The notes beneath the pieces are model-generated. The model was not told where the DNA came from. It was given only the letters and a program-made list of their open reading frames with translations, and searched no databases. From positions 6,510,001 through 6,574,000 of the forward strand of contig NC_091967.1 of NCBI RefSeq assembly GCF_036711975.1: a DNA stretch of 64,000 bases. Direction: 5' to 3'. Source of the DNA: Onthophagus taurus. Its lineage: Eukaryota > Arthropoda > Insecta > Coleoptera > Scarabaeidae. Positions 13,691-27,404 of this stretch are shown here, piece after piece; the first letter of the stretch is position 1, and every line of letters begins with the position of its first letter. Both the position numbers and the translations under genes were made by a program.

Positions 13691-14428
13691 ACTAGAAAAT
13701 TTGCATCATGTAAACTATTCCATCGTATTCGACAAACTTCCCCATGTGTACAGGGTGTCCCAATTTCGATGTCCGCATAGGCTATCTCCGAAACTAAAAG
13801 AGATAGAAAAAAAGTAGCTTACATGTCATGATCTCGTTTTTCGAGAAAATGCTAATGCCGAAAACTCCGAACAGCTATCGTCTTTTGTTTTCGTCCTATC
13901 GGCAAAAACTGAAAATTATGCGAAAACGACAATCGCCAATATCTCACTTATTATCAAAGATGGAGTATTATAAATAAAACATTATATGGGCAACTTTTTA
14001 CGAAGAATTCAGTGGCGTAGGTAGAATTTTTTTCCCATTTTTTATTTTCGAGATTTTTGACGTAACTTTATTTTTTTAAATGGAAACCGTAGTTGGCTAT
14101 GACCTAAAATAATTTGTTATTTTCTTCTGATAACAAATATATATAGTTTGTGGGGCATATTTCTTATAGTTATTGAATAATTAACAAAAATTCATTTTGT
14201 TCTATCTAAACATAATGTATGTATTTAAAAGTTAATGTTGCTATGGTGATAACCATACATACTATGATGGAACATAATGTATCAAATAATTGCCAAAGTT
14301 TGTATTTAAAAATTCGATAACAACTCTGGCATTATGAGCTGGTATGATGCACCAGCATGTTAGGTGTCAAAGTATAACAAAACTAAATAAAACTTTACAA
14401 TGAACTTCGAAAATTATGAAAATGTAAC

Positions 14429-15128
14429 ATGATGGAATGCTATATGTTATCAGATAAGAATGCGACGTTAGCCGCGGAATTATATTTCACAAAGTATTCG
14501 GAAAGAAGACAACCGCACGTAAGAACCTTCAGCCGGTTAGCAGAAAGTTTAATAGATTTTTGGTCCATCCCCAAACCACGTGCAAAAACATACCAAAATG
14601 GCCTGCAAGAGGATGAAGTCAATGTGTTGGCTTCACTTGCGATAAATCCATCAACATCTTGCAGAGAAATTGAACAAGACGTCTGACCCAAAAACCGCTG
14701 CTTCCGAATATGAAAGAAAAATATGTATAAACTATACAAAGCGGGCCTAACTCATTATTTACGTGCAGGAGATGTCAATCTAAGATTAGAATTTTGTAGA
14801 TGATATTTAGAAAAATTAAATAATCTGCTGTTTGTTCAAAATGTCATCTGGACCAATGAAGTCTCTGAGTGTTCAAAGAAGGTTGAGGTTCAATGTATGG
14901 TGTGCCCTTTTAGATAATAGAATGTTGGCATATAGTATCTACCATAAAAACTTAAACTCAGGTAATACCTCAATATATCAAGGCAGCACATTGTGCCTTT
15001 GGTCGACAATTTACCATTAAATAAGTCTCAAATGATATATTTTCAATATGACGGAGCACCAGCACATAATGCTAGAGTTGTCAGTGAATTTTTAAGTACT
15101 ACTACAAACTTTGGCAATAATTGGAAAC
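14429..15128 (+). pseudogene. Decayed mariner-type transposase
   Basis: The first open piece (14,429-14,686) carries the helix-turn-helix type N-terminus seen in many insect mariner-like proteins: NATLAAELYFTKYSERRQP, then a segment ending in PSTSCREIEQDV. Later pieces in shifted frames read VIWTNE (about 14,850), FNVWCALLDNRMLAYSIYH (about 14,890-14,945) and YDGAPAHNARVVSEFL (about 15,047-15,094), which correspond to the catalytic core around the second acidic residue and the DGAPAH motif. Stops and frameshifts separate the pieces, and the reading is cut by the nested insertion at 15,132. The downstream part of the catalytic domain is absent. It is a dead copy by inspection. Confidence 0.8.
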
Positions 15129-15131
15129 AAT

Positions 15132-15561
15132 GGGCACGTTCAGCCGGTGTCAACTGTTAAGTTGCTATATTAGCAGTCGCGGTTGAACGATATGCTAAGT
15201 CAGCGCTGTTACGCAGCAGTTTAGTAAATATCTCAGCGTAAGTAATCCGCGCTTAGTTTGTCAGCGGTTGTGAAATTCTAGGTTAGGATTAATATTTTTT
15301 GTTTCTCCCCTTTAATTTTGAAAACTGGCAGAACTGTATAAAATGAAATGAGCCTTAAAATCAACATCATCATCCATTATCTCTTGTAATAACACAAAAT
15401 TTTCAAAAATATTATTGTTGGCCATAGTTTTAGGTTATGCTGAACTGCTAATTCTCAATTGCTTGTTCAGCCGATTTCGTTCCGCTGTATTAAAGCTCAT
15501 ACAACTAGCTGACTGATTTAATTCAACTGTTGACACCTGCTGACACCTGCTGAACGTACCC
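15132..15561. mobile_element. Nested 430-bp non-autonomous inverted-repeat element
   Basis: The left end reads GGGCACGTTCAGCCGGTGTC and the right end is its near reverse complement, ending GCTGAACGTACCC. The direct repeat AAT flanks both sides (15,129-15,131 and 15,562-15,564), consistent with a 3-bp target duplication. A short CTGACACCTG duplication lies near the right end. No protein is encoded. The superfamily is uncertain. A PIF/Harbinger-like origin would also give 3-bp duplications, but AAT is not the usual target. Confidence 0.65.
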
Positions 15562-16182
15562 AATGTTTTCCATCGTGGCATTGTTATCACCATAACAACA
15601 TTAAGTTTTAAATACATACAATAGTTTTAGAAAGAACAAAAAAAATTGATACATTATGTTCCATCATAGTATGTATGGTTATCACCATAGCAACATTAAC
15701 TTTTAAATACATACATTAGTTTTAGATAGAACAAAATGAATTTTTGTTAATTATTCAATAACTATAAGAAATATACCCCACAAACTATATATATTTGTTA
15801 TCAGAAGAAAATAACAAATTATTTTAGGTCATAGCCAACTATGGTTTCCATTTAAAAAAATAAAGTTATGTCTCAAATCTCGAAAATAAAAGATGGGAAA
15901 AAAATTCTACCTACGCCACTGAATTCTTCGTAAAAAGTTGCCCATATAATGTTTTATTTATAATACTCCATCTTTGATAATAAGTGAGATATTCGCGTTT
16001 GTCGTTTTCGCAAAATTTTCAGTTTTTGCCGATAGGGCGAAAACAAAAGACGATAGCTGTTCGCAGTTTTCGGCATTAGCATTTTCTCGAAAAACGAGAT
16101 CATGACATGTAAGCTACTTTTTTTCTATCTCTTTTAGTTTCGGAGATAGCCTATGTGGACATCGAAATTGGGACACCCTGTA

Positions 16183-19100
16183 CAGAGTCTTTAAAGTGTA
16201 TTTAAATTTGCATTTCAATCGGAACCAATACATGTAGCGTCCCTGTAACTTCCCAACAACCATTCGAATAACATAAACGACGTGCTACAATCTCGTGCAT
16301 GTCAGTTCTTGTGAGAACTAAATGTCGTGGACGACGCACCACACAAACTCCTTCGTAATACACCAAATACGACGTGTTCGATCACATGCTAGTGATGTTT
16401 CTTTATAAAATAGAAAGATGTTTCTACTATTTAGCGTATCACGATCGATTCTTAATCAAATAATATCTTTTATATCGTGTTAGTATAAAAAAGTGTAGTT
16501 TTAAATATTTTTATTGTTAACGGTTTGGAATAATCCACAAATTTGTCATCACATAAATCGATAACTGAACTGAGGTCGTTCTTTTTTTGGCGAAATGCAC
16601 CACCTGATCCAAGCAAGTTCCAGTCGAACCGAGGGGTTGAAATGACAAAAAATGCGTCGCCGCGTTAAATATCTAGGTCATTCATGATATATGACGATTT
16701 TAGTCGACATGGGTCGACCTATATACAGGTTGGGCGCAAATGTTCGAACCTTAGATCGTTCGATCGATACCGTACCGACGACGACGCGGAAAACATCTAA
16801 AAATAGAAAGGTGATTGATTACCCATGGCGTCTTTCTAATTGTACCATAAAAGGGTAGTAGAAAGCGTTAATAAATCTTAAGATTCGATTGCTGATCCAA
16901 TGTAGATCGGTTGCTAAATAATTAAATGTGTTAATTATTAACTCGCGGGATAATTTAGGAGCGTTTCGCGTCACCCGCGCCTTTATGACACTACAAGATG
17001 ATAGTTTATACCTTTTGCAAGCACTCGCGACCATTAAAAATGCTAATTCGTTTATTGACGTTGAGAATAAATATGATTAATTTGCATAAAATATTATCTC
17101 ATCTATCTTTAGTTTACCGAGTGTCTATACCAGGAACCTTCTAACGATTAATTAAATTATTAGTAACGCAATTAAGTAAAGTGTATCCTTTAGAGTACAT
17201 CAACGTCCGACGTTCTACGGTCCATCGAAAATATCTCCAAATTGAACAAACGAATATTGATTTTGCATTGTCTAGACGGGGAACTGTATTTAAAGGAGAA
17301 ATAGGGACCCCAATATCAATAAGGCAGAGAAAGGGGCAAAAACCACTCCGTCGACAGGGTGCATGAAAGGTCGCTCAATCCGATTAAATTTGAACGTGCT
17401 TTGATTTGCTTTGTTTGGAGAATGTTGCCCCCGGCGGCGACAGTCTTCTACAATAGGTATTTCATACGGTTTATTGGCTCGTGAATCATACAACGAGCAT
17501 ATTTACCTTAAGTAGCTTGTTGATTACGATTTTGAAATAAATTATTTTTAGATTCGAATTGGGTGATTTATAACTTTTTGATTTTTCAAAATTTAAATTT
17601 TTTTTATATGAGGAAGTGGTAAGGCGGCCTCCGATGCAATTCCAGCAGTTTTGAAATGGAACGTTTTAACTTTATAAGCAGGACCAGGCATAATCCCGAG
17701 GAACCATACCAGGTTGCATAAATTTTAATAAGTTTTAAAGTTCTATTCCGGGAGCTGAAAGTGGAACGCGTTCCTGAATTTTAAATTTACGAGAATTTTT
17801 CATTTACCCCCTCACGGGTTGCACGACCGCGAACTAAAGTAACATCTTACTGTAATATTCGGATTAAACACGATTAACATAAATTCTCGTAAAAGATGTA
17901 CGACCAACGATTCATTTAAATTTTCCTCCACATTTTCTTGTTTTTTTTTTTTTTTTCGACCAAAAGGTTTGGGGTTGATGTGTTCACGGAGGCGACGAAA
18001 CCGCAATATCAAGAACACTTGGTAGTAATTCGTGTTTCTCTTGTACATGCAAACGGCTTCACCAACAGCCATTTAACTAAAGCTAAATCGCCTGTGTCGA
18101 CGTTAATCCAACTCTAAATGCAACCGGACGCGGTACGACTTCCTAAACGATTTCCGGGGGAGGAAACCAAACAGGTAAAAACACGCCATTTGAAATCGGA
18201 TAGGCGAACAAACTACAAATTATCTTACTAAAGTTTTTTTTTAATATATTTAGATTTTAACGAAAAAGTTTATACAAAAAGTTAGATCAAAACGATATCA
18301 AAGCAATTTCAACGGAATGGTTAGGTTAAAAGCTTATTTTCGTGTAAAACGCAAATGCAAACTGTAAATCAATAGTCTTTTGTGAGTACTCTTAGTCCTC
18401 CGACGCCACCTATGTTGAGCATTCGAGATTCTTGCAACCGTAGGCATCCTGAAACTGTGCTACGACGACGACGTTGCTTTTAAATGCAAACTGAATAATG
18501 GCCCCGAAACACAATGAAACCCGGAGACTCGGAATGTAACAAAGCTTGGGTATTCATTCGAGTCGATATCAAAGTTTATAGTGGTTTGGTGCAATGGCAC
18601 GGTATGACGAGACGCCACTGGCATGAGGGGACGGCGTCCGGGGCTTGTTTTAACTTCCGCAGGTGGAATTTTAATTAGATGAATATCCCTACTCGATTCA
18701 TTTTAAATACCCTTTTAGCGTCACGACCCCGGCACCTACGTTGACAATTTCCGCAACCGTGATGGTGATGCTTTTATTCGCAATATCGAAATTTTAATAG
18801 CGACATTTCAGTTTTTGTGGTTAAAAAGGCGTTGAAAGGGAAATTGAATTTTGGCTTAAAATCGTTCCATGCATTAAGTTTTACTTTTGGACGGAAAATG
18901 TTTATGTTAAGGATTTTCTAATCATGAATCTAATTTGAAATCGTAAATCTCTCACGTTGTAGGTCAACAAAAGCCGGGGCGCTTGTGTATTATGGAAAGT
19001 AGAATAATTCGCTTGGTTAATTGAATTGTCGTGCTAGGCAAACGCACTCGCGTTCACTAAATTGTTAAACAGCCGTTTTGGCCCAACGGCTTTTCAAATA

Positions 19101-19850
19101 TTCACGAGCTCACAGCCTGTCCGCTTTCCACTGAAAAATATATAACACCATTTTGCGCTGTACCACAGTAATTTTCGTACAGAACGATGTGTCCAGAACA
19201 AACAACCGTCTACAGGAAACTCACCAAGTATGTACATATACAATTAACATTCGAGTTTAATAAGAACCATGAACTACTAAGAATCGTAATCACACTTCTT
19301 AATAATGGTTCTAATGAAAATTGTAACTCTTTTATGGTTTCTTAGAATTGTATTGAAAATGAAGGTGTGAAAAGAAATTTATCGCAACAAAATCTACCTT
19401 CGTTGTTAATAAGGTCAAGTTGAAAACGATCAATATTAACCGGTATATTCAAGAAAGCATTTACTTCAAACGCTTAGGTATGGTATAAATTATGTAAAAA
19501 GCTTTTATATAAATTATATAAAAAGACAGTTTGACGAGAGTGTTATAATTTGTATAGGCTTCATCATGTATAATATACGAAATTGCCTATTAAAATTGAT
19601 TGATTGTATTAATTAGCATTGTATACATATAGATTATTACTGTTGATATACTAAAGTAAATGCAATTAACAATTGATGACATTATTATTACAATACATGT
19701 CCTCGTTAATTCGCATAAATCAATTTATTTCTAATGTAATTTGTTATCTAAAAACCATCTAAGATTATGTAATTAAGAAGTGGTTTAAGAACAAAAGTAC
19801 TCTAATTAATTAGTATGAAAAAGTTGATGCAACTTCAAAGTAACTGAACT
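16183..19850. other. Non-coding stretch, no gene seen
   Basis: Some parts (about 16,560-16,800 and 18,370-18,780) have more G+C than average, but no open frame there is supported by domain or splice evidence. The frame on the minus strand at 17,812-18,072 spans a poly-lysine run created by a T tract and is judged accidental. Confidence 0.45.
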
Positions 19851-19859
19851 AAAAGCATT

Positions 19860-20240
19860 CCAAAGTATGCCCAAAAAAATCCTAAAAACACTATCTAACC
19901 TGAAAGCCAACCCGAACCCAAAGCAAGCTAGCCCAACCCCAAGTAAGTCTAAAAAACTTCAAAGCAACTCAACCACAAACTAACAGAACTCCAAAGTATG
20001 TCAATTCAACCTCAAAGAAAGTAATCCAGCTCCTAAGCAAGCTAAGTTCAACACATATAACATGTAAGCCATCTTAACCGCGAGCTAAATCAAGTTGGCT
20101 ACAAATTCACCACAAAGACCTAACTCAACCTAACTCCAAAGCAAACCAACCCAAACCATGCTAACCCAACATTAAAATGACCGAATTTAACTGTAAAATA
20201 ACTTAACCAAATCCAAGTCCAAATCAAACTAATCCAATCC
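19860..20240. repeat. Degenerate CCAAAGCAA/CTAACCCAAC minisatellite
   Basis: A C/A-rich stretch in which variants of CAAAGCAAGCTAACCCAACC recur about every 20 bases, for example at about 19,905-19,945, 20,025-20,050 and 20,115-20,175. Divergence between units is high. No coding function is evident. Confidence 0.6.
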
Positions 20241-22254
20241 CAAGGGAAGATAGCCACAAAGTAATCGAACATCCAAGTTAGAAGTTGCAATAAAACCAAA
20301 TATCATTATTATGACCATCTTGTGAAGTGTTAAATTACTTAAATACAGAAATAATTCACAAGATTCTGATATAGCAGGTACACAAAAATTTTCACCCAGA
20401 ATGAAATTCGTTGCATCCGCAATGTTTCGAACCACGAACCTTGTGTTAAAATGGCCATCTACGCTAACTATTTAGCTTATAGTATAAAAACTATAATTTT
20501 TGTTTTTAAATAAAACAAATTTTTAAACGATTTACCACAAAAAAGCTTTTGTGTTAAGTACATAAATCAGTTGATTTCAAATTATGTAATTTTCAACAAT
20601 TGTATAAAGAACTTACTTAATATCATTGTACATTAAGATTTTCATTTAAAACAGTTCCAAAGATGTTAACAGTTAATTGCTTTGGTAGTTTAAAGTGCTT
20701 TGTGTTTCGTTAAATTACGAAGTGCAACTATGAGTGTCGTTACATTTAGAATCAAGTATGAAGTTGTGTACCCGAAACTAGAAACAATGCTTAAAACTTT
20801 TCCACTAACAAGGATAACGAAGATAATAACATTAGACTTATTTGTTTTGTAAAAACAAGAGTTGTTGAGTTAAACGTGTTTGTAGTTGCGTTAAAACGAG
20901 AGTTTAGTAGTGGATAGTTGGAATATGTAATTATACCGAACACGTCGTATTAATATTCTACTAACTAAATCACAACAATTTACGCGTGCGGTGGTACACG
21001 ATGGCCAATTCTGATAGCCTTTCTGGGTCCATTAAGTCCAACGTTATTAACGAGTTTATACAGGGCATTAGGCTACGCATGTTATAGCAAGTTAATATCC
21101 GAGTGGAATATTAAATATTTAAGATAACCTAGTAGGAATTTTATTGGATTAAAAATACATTTTTTATTACCGCAGGCGAAATAAAATAAAAAGTAAACTC
21201 GTTATATAAAAAAGATCGTAATAATGAATCGTAAACACCTAACGGGTTAGTACATTAACTTCAAGTCGTGATGTAAATATTTTGAAAGTATATATAGATC
21301 ACTGAGACGATGTGGACTTTTGACACGTGTGTTGTATTTGATTTGATTAGATTTCGGATGTGCGAAAAGTAATCTTTGAAATGTACAAAAAAAATGCTCA
21401 GCGATCCGAGCGCTCCTGTTTTATGGATGCTCATTTGCGGTTTACGATTTTTTATGAGTGGTTTTAAAATAGATTTTACGATTTTTCGTTGAAAAATAGC
21501 TGATATTCTTGATCGTGGAGTTATTTTTAGTTAGTACCGGGACCGTAAATTAGCCAGCCGTAGACAGTTTGGCTGCCGTATTTATTTTCAAATTCACAAT
21601 ACCACACAAACGATGATAACGCGACTTTTCCCATTTTAGGAAATATACGATTGTTTGGGAACTCCTTTCAAAATGACAGTTAACCAAAAGTTCATTAATC
21701 ATATTAAATATTAACTTAGCAACCATTCTCCGCGCCTTTTCATTGATTTTCAACTAAATCACCTTTGAACTACGAAAACTTCCCAGGGGAATTGCCGTTA
21801 ATTCTGGATTTTACTCGTATTTTATCCGATAATCCCACCAAAAAAGTTGAAACTTCATTCAACAACTGTTAACGATTTATTACACCGGTTCGTAATAGCA
21901 AACTTGGCAACACCGTCTCAATTAGCGTCTTGAATTGGTTATCGCCTAACTCAAGTTTGAGCTTTATGAGCTACATAAATTTACTCGATGAATCTTCGCC
22001 TCTATATCAAAACATAAGAGCCGGATATTGCAAATATAAACTCCTACTTAACGGATAATGACGAAATAAATTTTGATGTTTCTAAAATTCTTCTATATCA
22101 TTATAATAGATTTTTTAAGACGTGAATGTGTGTATTTATATCATCAATGCATTAAAGTGATTCTGCGTAAAGTCCACATATTATATCTTTCCCATTAATT
22201 TTGAAGAGTCTTCTCTTTCGAAATTTTGTAGTTTTAGGTTTATTATTTCTAATT
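20241..22254. other. Non-coding stretch, no gene seen
   Basis: Nothing beyond short unsupported frames. No repeat, tRNA-like fold or mobile element recognised. Confidence 0.45.
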
Positions 22255-22259
22255 TTTAA

Positions 22260-22440
22260 AACAACAATCTAACGTTGAATAACATCTAAAACTAGAACTA
22301 ACACTTGCACTAGTAGTAACACTAGATCTACAACTAGAAACATTGAGGTTTAGCCGTACGTCTTTTAAGACGGTTAAACCTGTATTTTTCGTTCAATATA
22401 AATAAATAACAATATAGCGCTGAATAACGATTAAGACTAC
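22260..22440. repeat. Single copy of the CTAG-rich palindromic repeat
   Basis: The order of motifs is the same as in the clusters at 9.2-10 kb and 12.9-13.7 kb: CAACAATCTAACGTTGAATAA, ACTAGAACTAACACT, AGAAACATTGAGGTTTAGCC, a TTTTAAGACGG centre, then the AATATAAATAAATAACAATAT tail and CGCTGAATAACGATT. One unit only, moderately diverged. Confidence 0.7.
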
Positions 22441-25400
22441 TGTCCATTAATCGAGATTTTACTGTATTAATATTGTTACTAAAAAAGATTTATACTTATA
22501 CTAAGAAACTTCAGGAAATACCTTTTAAATGGATCAATTTTAAAATTAAACGACTAAACTACCTCTAAATTCCAAACTATCAAGCCGTTTTCAGGCAAAT
22601 TCAGGACAATTGTTGCAGTTACCTCGTTGTCGTGTCTGGGAATTATCCAATTCCGGTTTCCCGGACAATTACCTATAATCGAGACGAATGTGCATTTTGA
22701 ATCTATTAATGCAACGAAACCACGAATGGAATTAACTTGGTACTTTGTCGGTCCAGATAGGAATAATTTCTTATTTAACTAGTAACCATTTAGAAGTTTT
22801 AACCTCGAGTTTATCTATGCTATTATCTCATCCAAGTTGTTACGAAACTGTACTCAAACACCGAACGTGAACGTTTGCTTGGTTTTGTATCCCGGAAATT
22901 CTGAGGCTTCCAACACACCAACGCACACATACAATCCTAATATTATAAAATGTTTGGTTAATTCCGTTAGATTTATTTTAATGTTATGATTTATAGATCG
23001 TGGAATGGTTTTATAATTATCCTTTTTACTTCAATCAGCTATAGTAACAAGATAAGTAATGAACTTGCTGTAAGATGTATGAAGTATGCTATTTATCGTG
23101 CAAGTCGGTTTGGAACGGTTCCATGTTGAACGTGTGCAATATTTCATTCGTACATAGTCAATTTAATTTATGAATTAGATCCTAAACTAAAATTTACAGC
23201 ACATTAAAACACATTTTCTTCATAAATTAAAAAAGAAAAACTTGTATAAATTTTTTGTCATGAAATAACTAAAGTAGTGTGCGAGATGATACTACACCAT
23301 TCACAGACGACGTAATGGAAGCTTCAAGTGGTGTTGGAGGTGCAGTATGGAATAAGGATGCGTTCCATCTCTAAATTGGACTAGGATCCAAGACGTCTCA
23401 TCTCCAGTACACGTCGTCCTATATATCACTTCTTAAGAGGGAAAGGTGGAAAAGTTGACAAATGTAAAAAGGAAAGAGTTTTTTTTTTACTTTTACGTAA
23501 ACTCAACCCGGTCGACGTTCACGCCCAATAAGTCAGAGTGGCGTTTCTGGATGCTAAGTGGAAGCGGATCGGGACAGCGTGAAAATAAGGAGGAAGCCCG
23601 GCCAATCCGATTTCTGCAGAGGATTTTCTCGCAGACGTCCGTCGATGTGGGGTTATGTGAAAAACGTTTCAGAATGCGAAAGAAAATCACATTGAAATGG
23701 AATTAACAGGATTACACCTTTAAGTAAATATACAAATAAATCAACCTAAACATGAAACGTTCAAAATTATAATAATCCCCTTAAAGTTTTCAACCCGAAA
23801 TCTCCCCCAGTTCACATTCATTCCATTACTAAAAACATAACGCCACCTGTATCTCCTCCAAAACATCGAATTATAATTACGCCATCGTCCCTTATGTTTC
23901 GGTATTAAACTTCCCTCGGGACCTCTCCGAAAAGGGTCTACTTTTGATTATGTCGCCCCCCTCTAGGAAGAACGAATCCTTCTTGTCTAGAATCCCCTCG
24001 TTGCTGTGCTGTTTCAAATCGATAACCTAAACAAGACACTAAAAAAAATACATAATGTTAATGTTATGATTATAATCACCAAAGCGTGGACGTTTAAACG
24101 TTTAACTCTGTCTCATATCGTCCCTAAACTCCGTTTGTGGAAATTGTAAACGTATCGAGCGTAATATTCTACAAAGCGCGTATCTATACTCGAGTATTCG
24201 AGTTTCTCTCAAAATGACATTAACGCGCACGCCTTTGTAATCAACCAGGTTGCAGCAAAATGTAAACCGCAAAGCCATCATCTAGTAGTAGCGTAATTGA
24301 GTAGGTAACCCATGTGTTTCCCAAACTAGCCGCATAGGTTCGGTTACATTAATAATTGAATGTAATTGATCGCGGTTTGATTAAAATTGTTGAAATGTGT
24401 GACAAAGATTAAGTACAGATTATATCAAATTATTGGTTTCGATTGTTATTTATGATTAAAATCGCAGTAATACGATAACGTTATTTTGATAAATAAATCG
24501 GATTTATTATTCTTTTTTGTTTTAAAACTTGTATAACTGAAAATTCATCGTTTCGCAAAACCCATCGAACTGACCGTTTTTAAACAAACAAAGAACCACC
24601 GAAGGCGATAATTGAACGACAGATATTTGTTTAAACTGCATTTCGGTTTTCATCTCACATGCACGTAACACGTCAAGGATCAACTATTTTTGAACTTGAA
24701 AATCAATTTTTCTTTTTAATTTATTTAAACATCAAAAGTTCACATTTTTATTTAAATTCATTTCAAACAAAACACAACAGAATTTACACAAAAGAGGGGA
24801 CAAATAGTGCGCTTTCGTCAACATTGAATGAAATTGCACGTCGATGCATTGCTGAACAATACATATGGTTCTAAAGGAATCATTTTTAATCCAAACAGGT
24901 ATTTTTGAATGAAAAATTTTAATATTTAAATTTATTTATATTTGATGGTGTCATCTTTATTTCTTTTTTGGCAAATAGCCTGGTTTTGCCGCTTAATGAG
25001 TTATATTAAAGTCTTCAAATCTAAGCTTCCAGTAGCTTGACCAGTTTGTTGATAAACGTGGTGTCGATACGTTAGGTTCAGACTCAATGTTGTTCAATGT
25101 GATGTAAGACTGCTTCTTTTTTATCGGTTAAATTGATCAACAACTCCTTTTCTTATTCCTTCTTGTCGTAAAATCGAGGCAACAGTACTTTTCCATAATA
25201 TTTGATCAACATCCCCATTTCTCCTAACTTATAAGCATCAAAATAATATTGATTTCAAACAAAGAACAATTTTTTTGCTTGTAAATCAATTTCATTGTTC
25301 TAAAAAATATATTCAAATTTGCGATCTTTTGGATATCTACAGTTGAAATAAACTCCGATATTGGTTGTCGGGTTCAATTCTAGATGGACGTATATTTGCT

Positions 25401-27100
25401 TTTATAGGATATACATAGGATGAAAATAGGAGGATCGGATATCGAATAAAATCGTAGACGCACCGGAATAAAGATAGGAAAGTCCACGTCTACTACGGAC
25501 TAGGCTATTTACTTTGGAGAGTACGTTTCGAAAAGTCTAGGCATTCGGGTGATAAAAAGAGAAGTCGAAATTACATCCTTTCGGAACACGCTAAGATACC
25601 ATCGAAGACATGATGTAGACATAAAAGAATAAATGAAAAATTTCGAATGAATGAGTGTTATGGTAGGTATATAGTTGAATTTATAAACATCCACCTGACG
25701 TGACTCTTTATTAATTCAAATAACTTGAGACTTACTTGGAAAGAAAGTTGAGTTTTCAATCGGTAAACTTCTAAACATTATGTGAATGTTTTCATTTTGC
25801 TTATGATTTCATTTCAAACAAGATGATTAGAAAATTCTCTTTTCGGTAACATCTTACGTTGTATGAGTAACATGCAAATTGTCACCTCTCTGAAACGATG
25901 GGGACCCCTTGGGCGGTGAGGGCTGCGTCTCTCTTGAGACGTGTTGTAAAATTCATGATTCGTAAAATTGTGAAACCGTTCGTAAACAATGGGCTGTGCG
26001 AATTTACCAAAAAAAAAAGCCTTTGGGGCAGGTTGCTCCTTCTTGTGAAACTTTTTTTATGAATTCTGTAGGGAGAATGTTACCGAAAACAGGAGGTACA
26101 AACAACCAGAATTCGTGTTTATCATCAAAAGGAATGGAACTTTACGGTTGATTAAAATATAAATAAAATATTTCAAAAAGAAAAAATGTATATTTCATTG
26201 TATTTTGATAATATATTTTGTTCTGCTAAAACGTTAATTTAAGCTAATTCCCTTGGTCTAGGTTAGAGTTTCAACCTTTGTGCTGGGATCTCTCTAAAAT
26301 TAGCAGATTCATAACTTCTGCAAATAGATATGCGAGCACGTCAAAGGACTATTTGGTTTGGAATGTAACTAAACATAACTGTTTTAGATGCGTGTATTGA
26401 CGTGAACACCAATTGTCTATTATTATTTGATCTCTACCATTTCAATTTTGATCGACATGCAATATATTATAAAAGGTTTCAACTCAAAGTTCTTTCAAGT
26501 AAAAAATTTATTAGATGTAGGATTTTCAATGTTGCTTCAAATTAATTTACATGTTAAACAGACCAAGTTTAAATGAATATGCACCTCCTCTTGTTAATAT
26601 AATAAATATTTTCTTATCCTAGAATATTCTCACCTTGCCGAGAATATTTGATACATGGAAGGATATTTAAGATAAATATTTAAGTTTAATAAGATAGCAG
26701 CAGAAAATAAATTCAAATAAATTCTCAATAAATTTATTAATTAATATCAAATAAATTTATGTACCTATCAGATTGAAACGTTTTAAACTATACACAAGTC
26801 CTTCAACTTAACATTTATTCCCACAAAATGGTATTTACTTTATCGATAAAACGTCTCTAATTTTAGATTCCATTGAATATTAATGGAAAACACGTCCGTC
26901 AAAACTTTCATCACCCTACTTTTTATAGACATCTGCGTCCTATAAAACTGTTTTTTTTTACTTCCATCGCAAATTGTTTACTCATTCCGAATGTGTTTAT
27001 GTAGTTTTAGAGACAGATTATTCGAAACGAATCGCACTCACTTTGAATCTATCTCTGACGCGAAAGATTTTTAGTTTACAATTTACTGTTTATAAAACAA
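22441..27100. other. Non-coding stretch, no gene seen
   Basis: AT-rich DNA with short frames lacking support. The frame at 23,446-23,706 has a near-equal overlapping frame on the opposite strand and no recognisable domain. No repeat family of the window was recognised here. Confidence 0.4.
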
Positions 27101-27404
27101 CTTTTTTTTCCAAGTTTGCTTTTATTATGAACTGAAACCGTTTGAGTGAAAATTTATTTCTGTTAACAGCTTATTTAGCATGTTAATAGTTTAAGTATTG
27201 TTTTAGTTATTCTGCGTAAACACTTCGATGAAATAACTCACACAACAATTGTCGATTTGCAAGATTGTTGGAGTCGAAACAATGGATTTCAAGATTGAAG
27301 TTACCACAAATTCCAATTGAGTTTGAAAAGTTTAAATTTAAAAACTAAAAGTGATTTCAAAAATCAGCTTGTACATAAAAGTGGATGGGTTGAATTTGAA
27401 ACGG

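Larger units (their letters stand above)
13751..16180. mobile_element. Tc1/mariner-superfamily element with 533-bp inverted repeats
   Basis: The element begins CAGGGTGTCCCAATTTCGAT and ends with the reverse complement. It is flanked on both sides by TA (13,749-13,750 and 16,181-16,182), the target duplication expected of the Tc1/mariner superfamily. The terminal inverted repeats run 13,751-14,283 and 15,648-16,180, 533 bp each, and are well matched. Remnants of a transposase lie between them on the plus strand. A 430-bp element is nested at 15,132-15,561. About 60 bp of the right repeat is duplicated just inside it (about 15,585-15,640). The transposase is broken and its C-terminal part is missing, so the copy cannot be autonomous. 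Confidence 0.85.

Noticed and set aside
25355..25390. tRNA-like T-arm (GGGTTCAATTC)
   Set aside because: No matching acceptor, D- or anticodon arms can be drawn around it.
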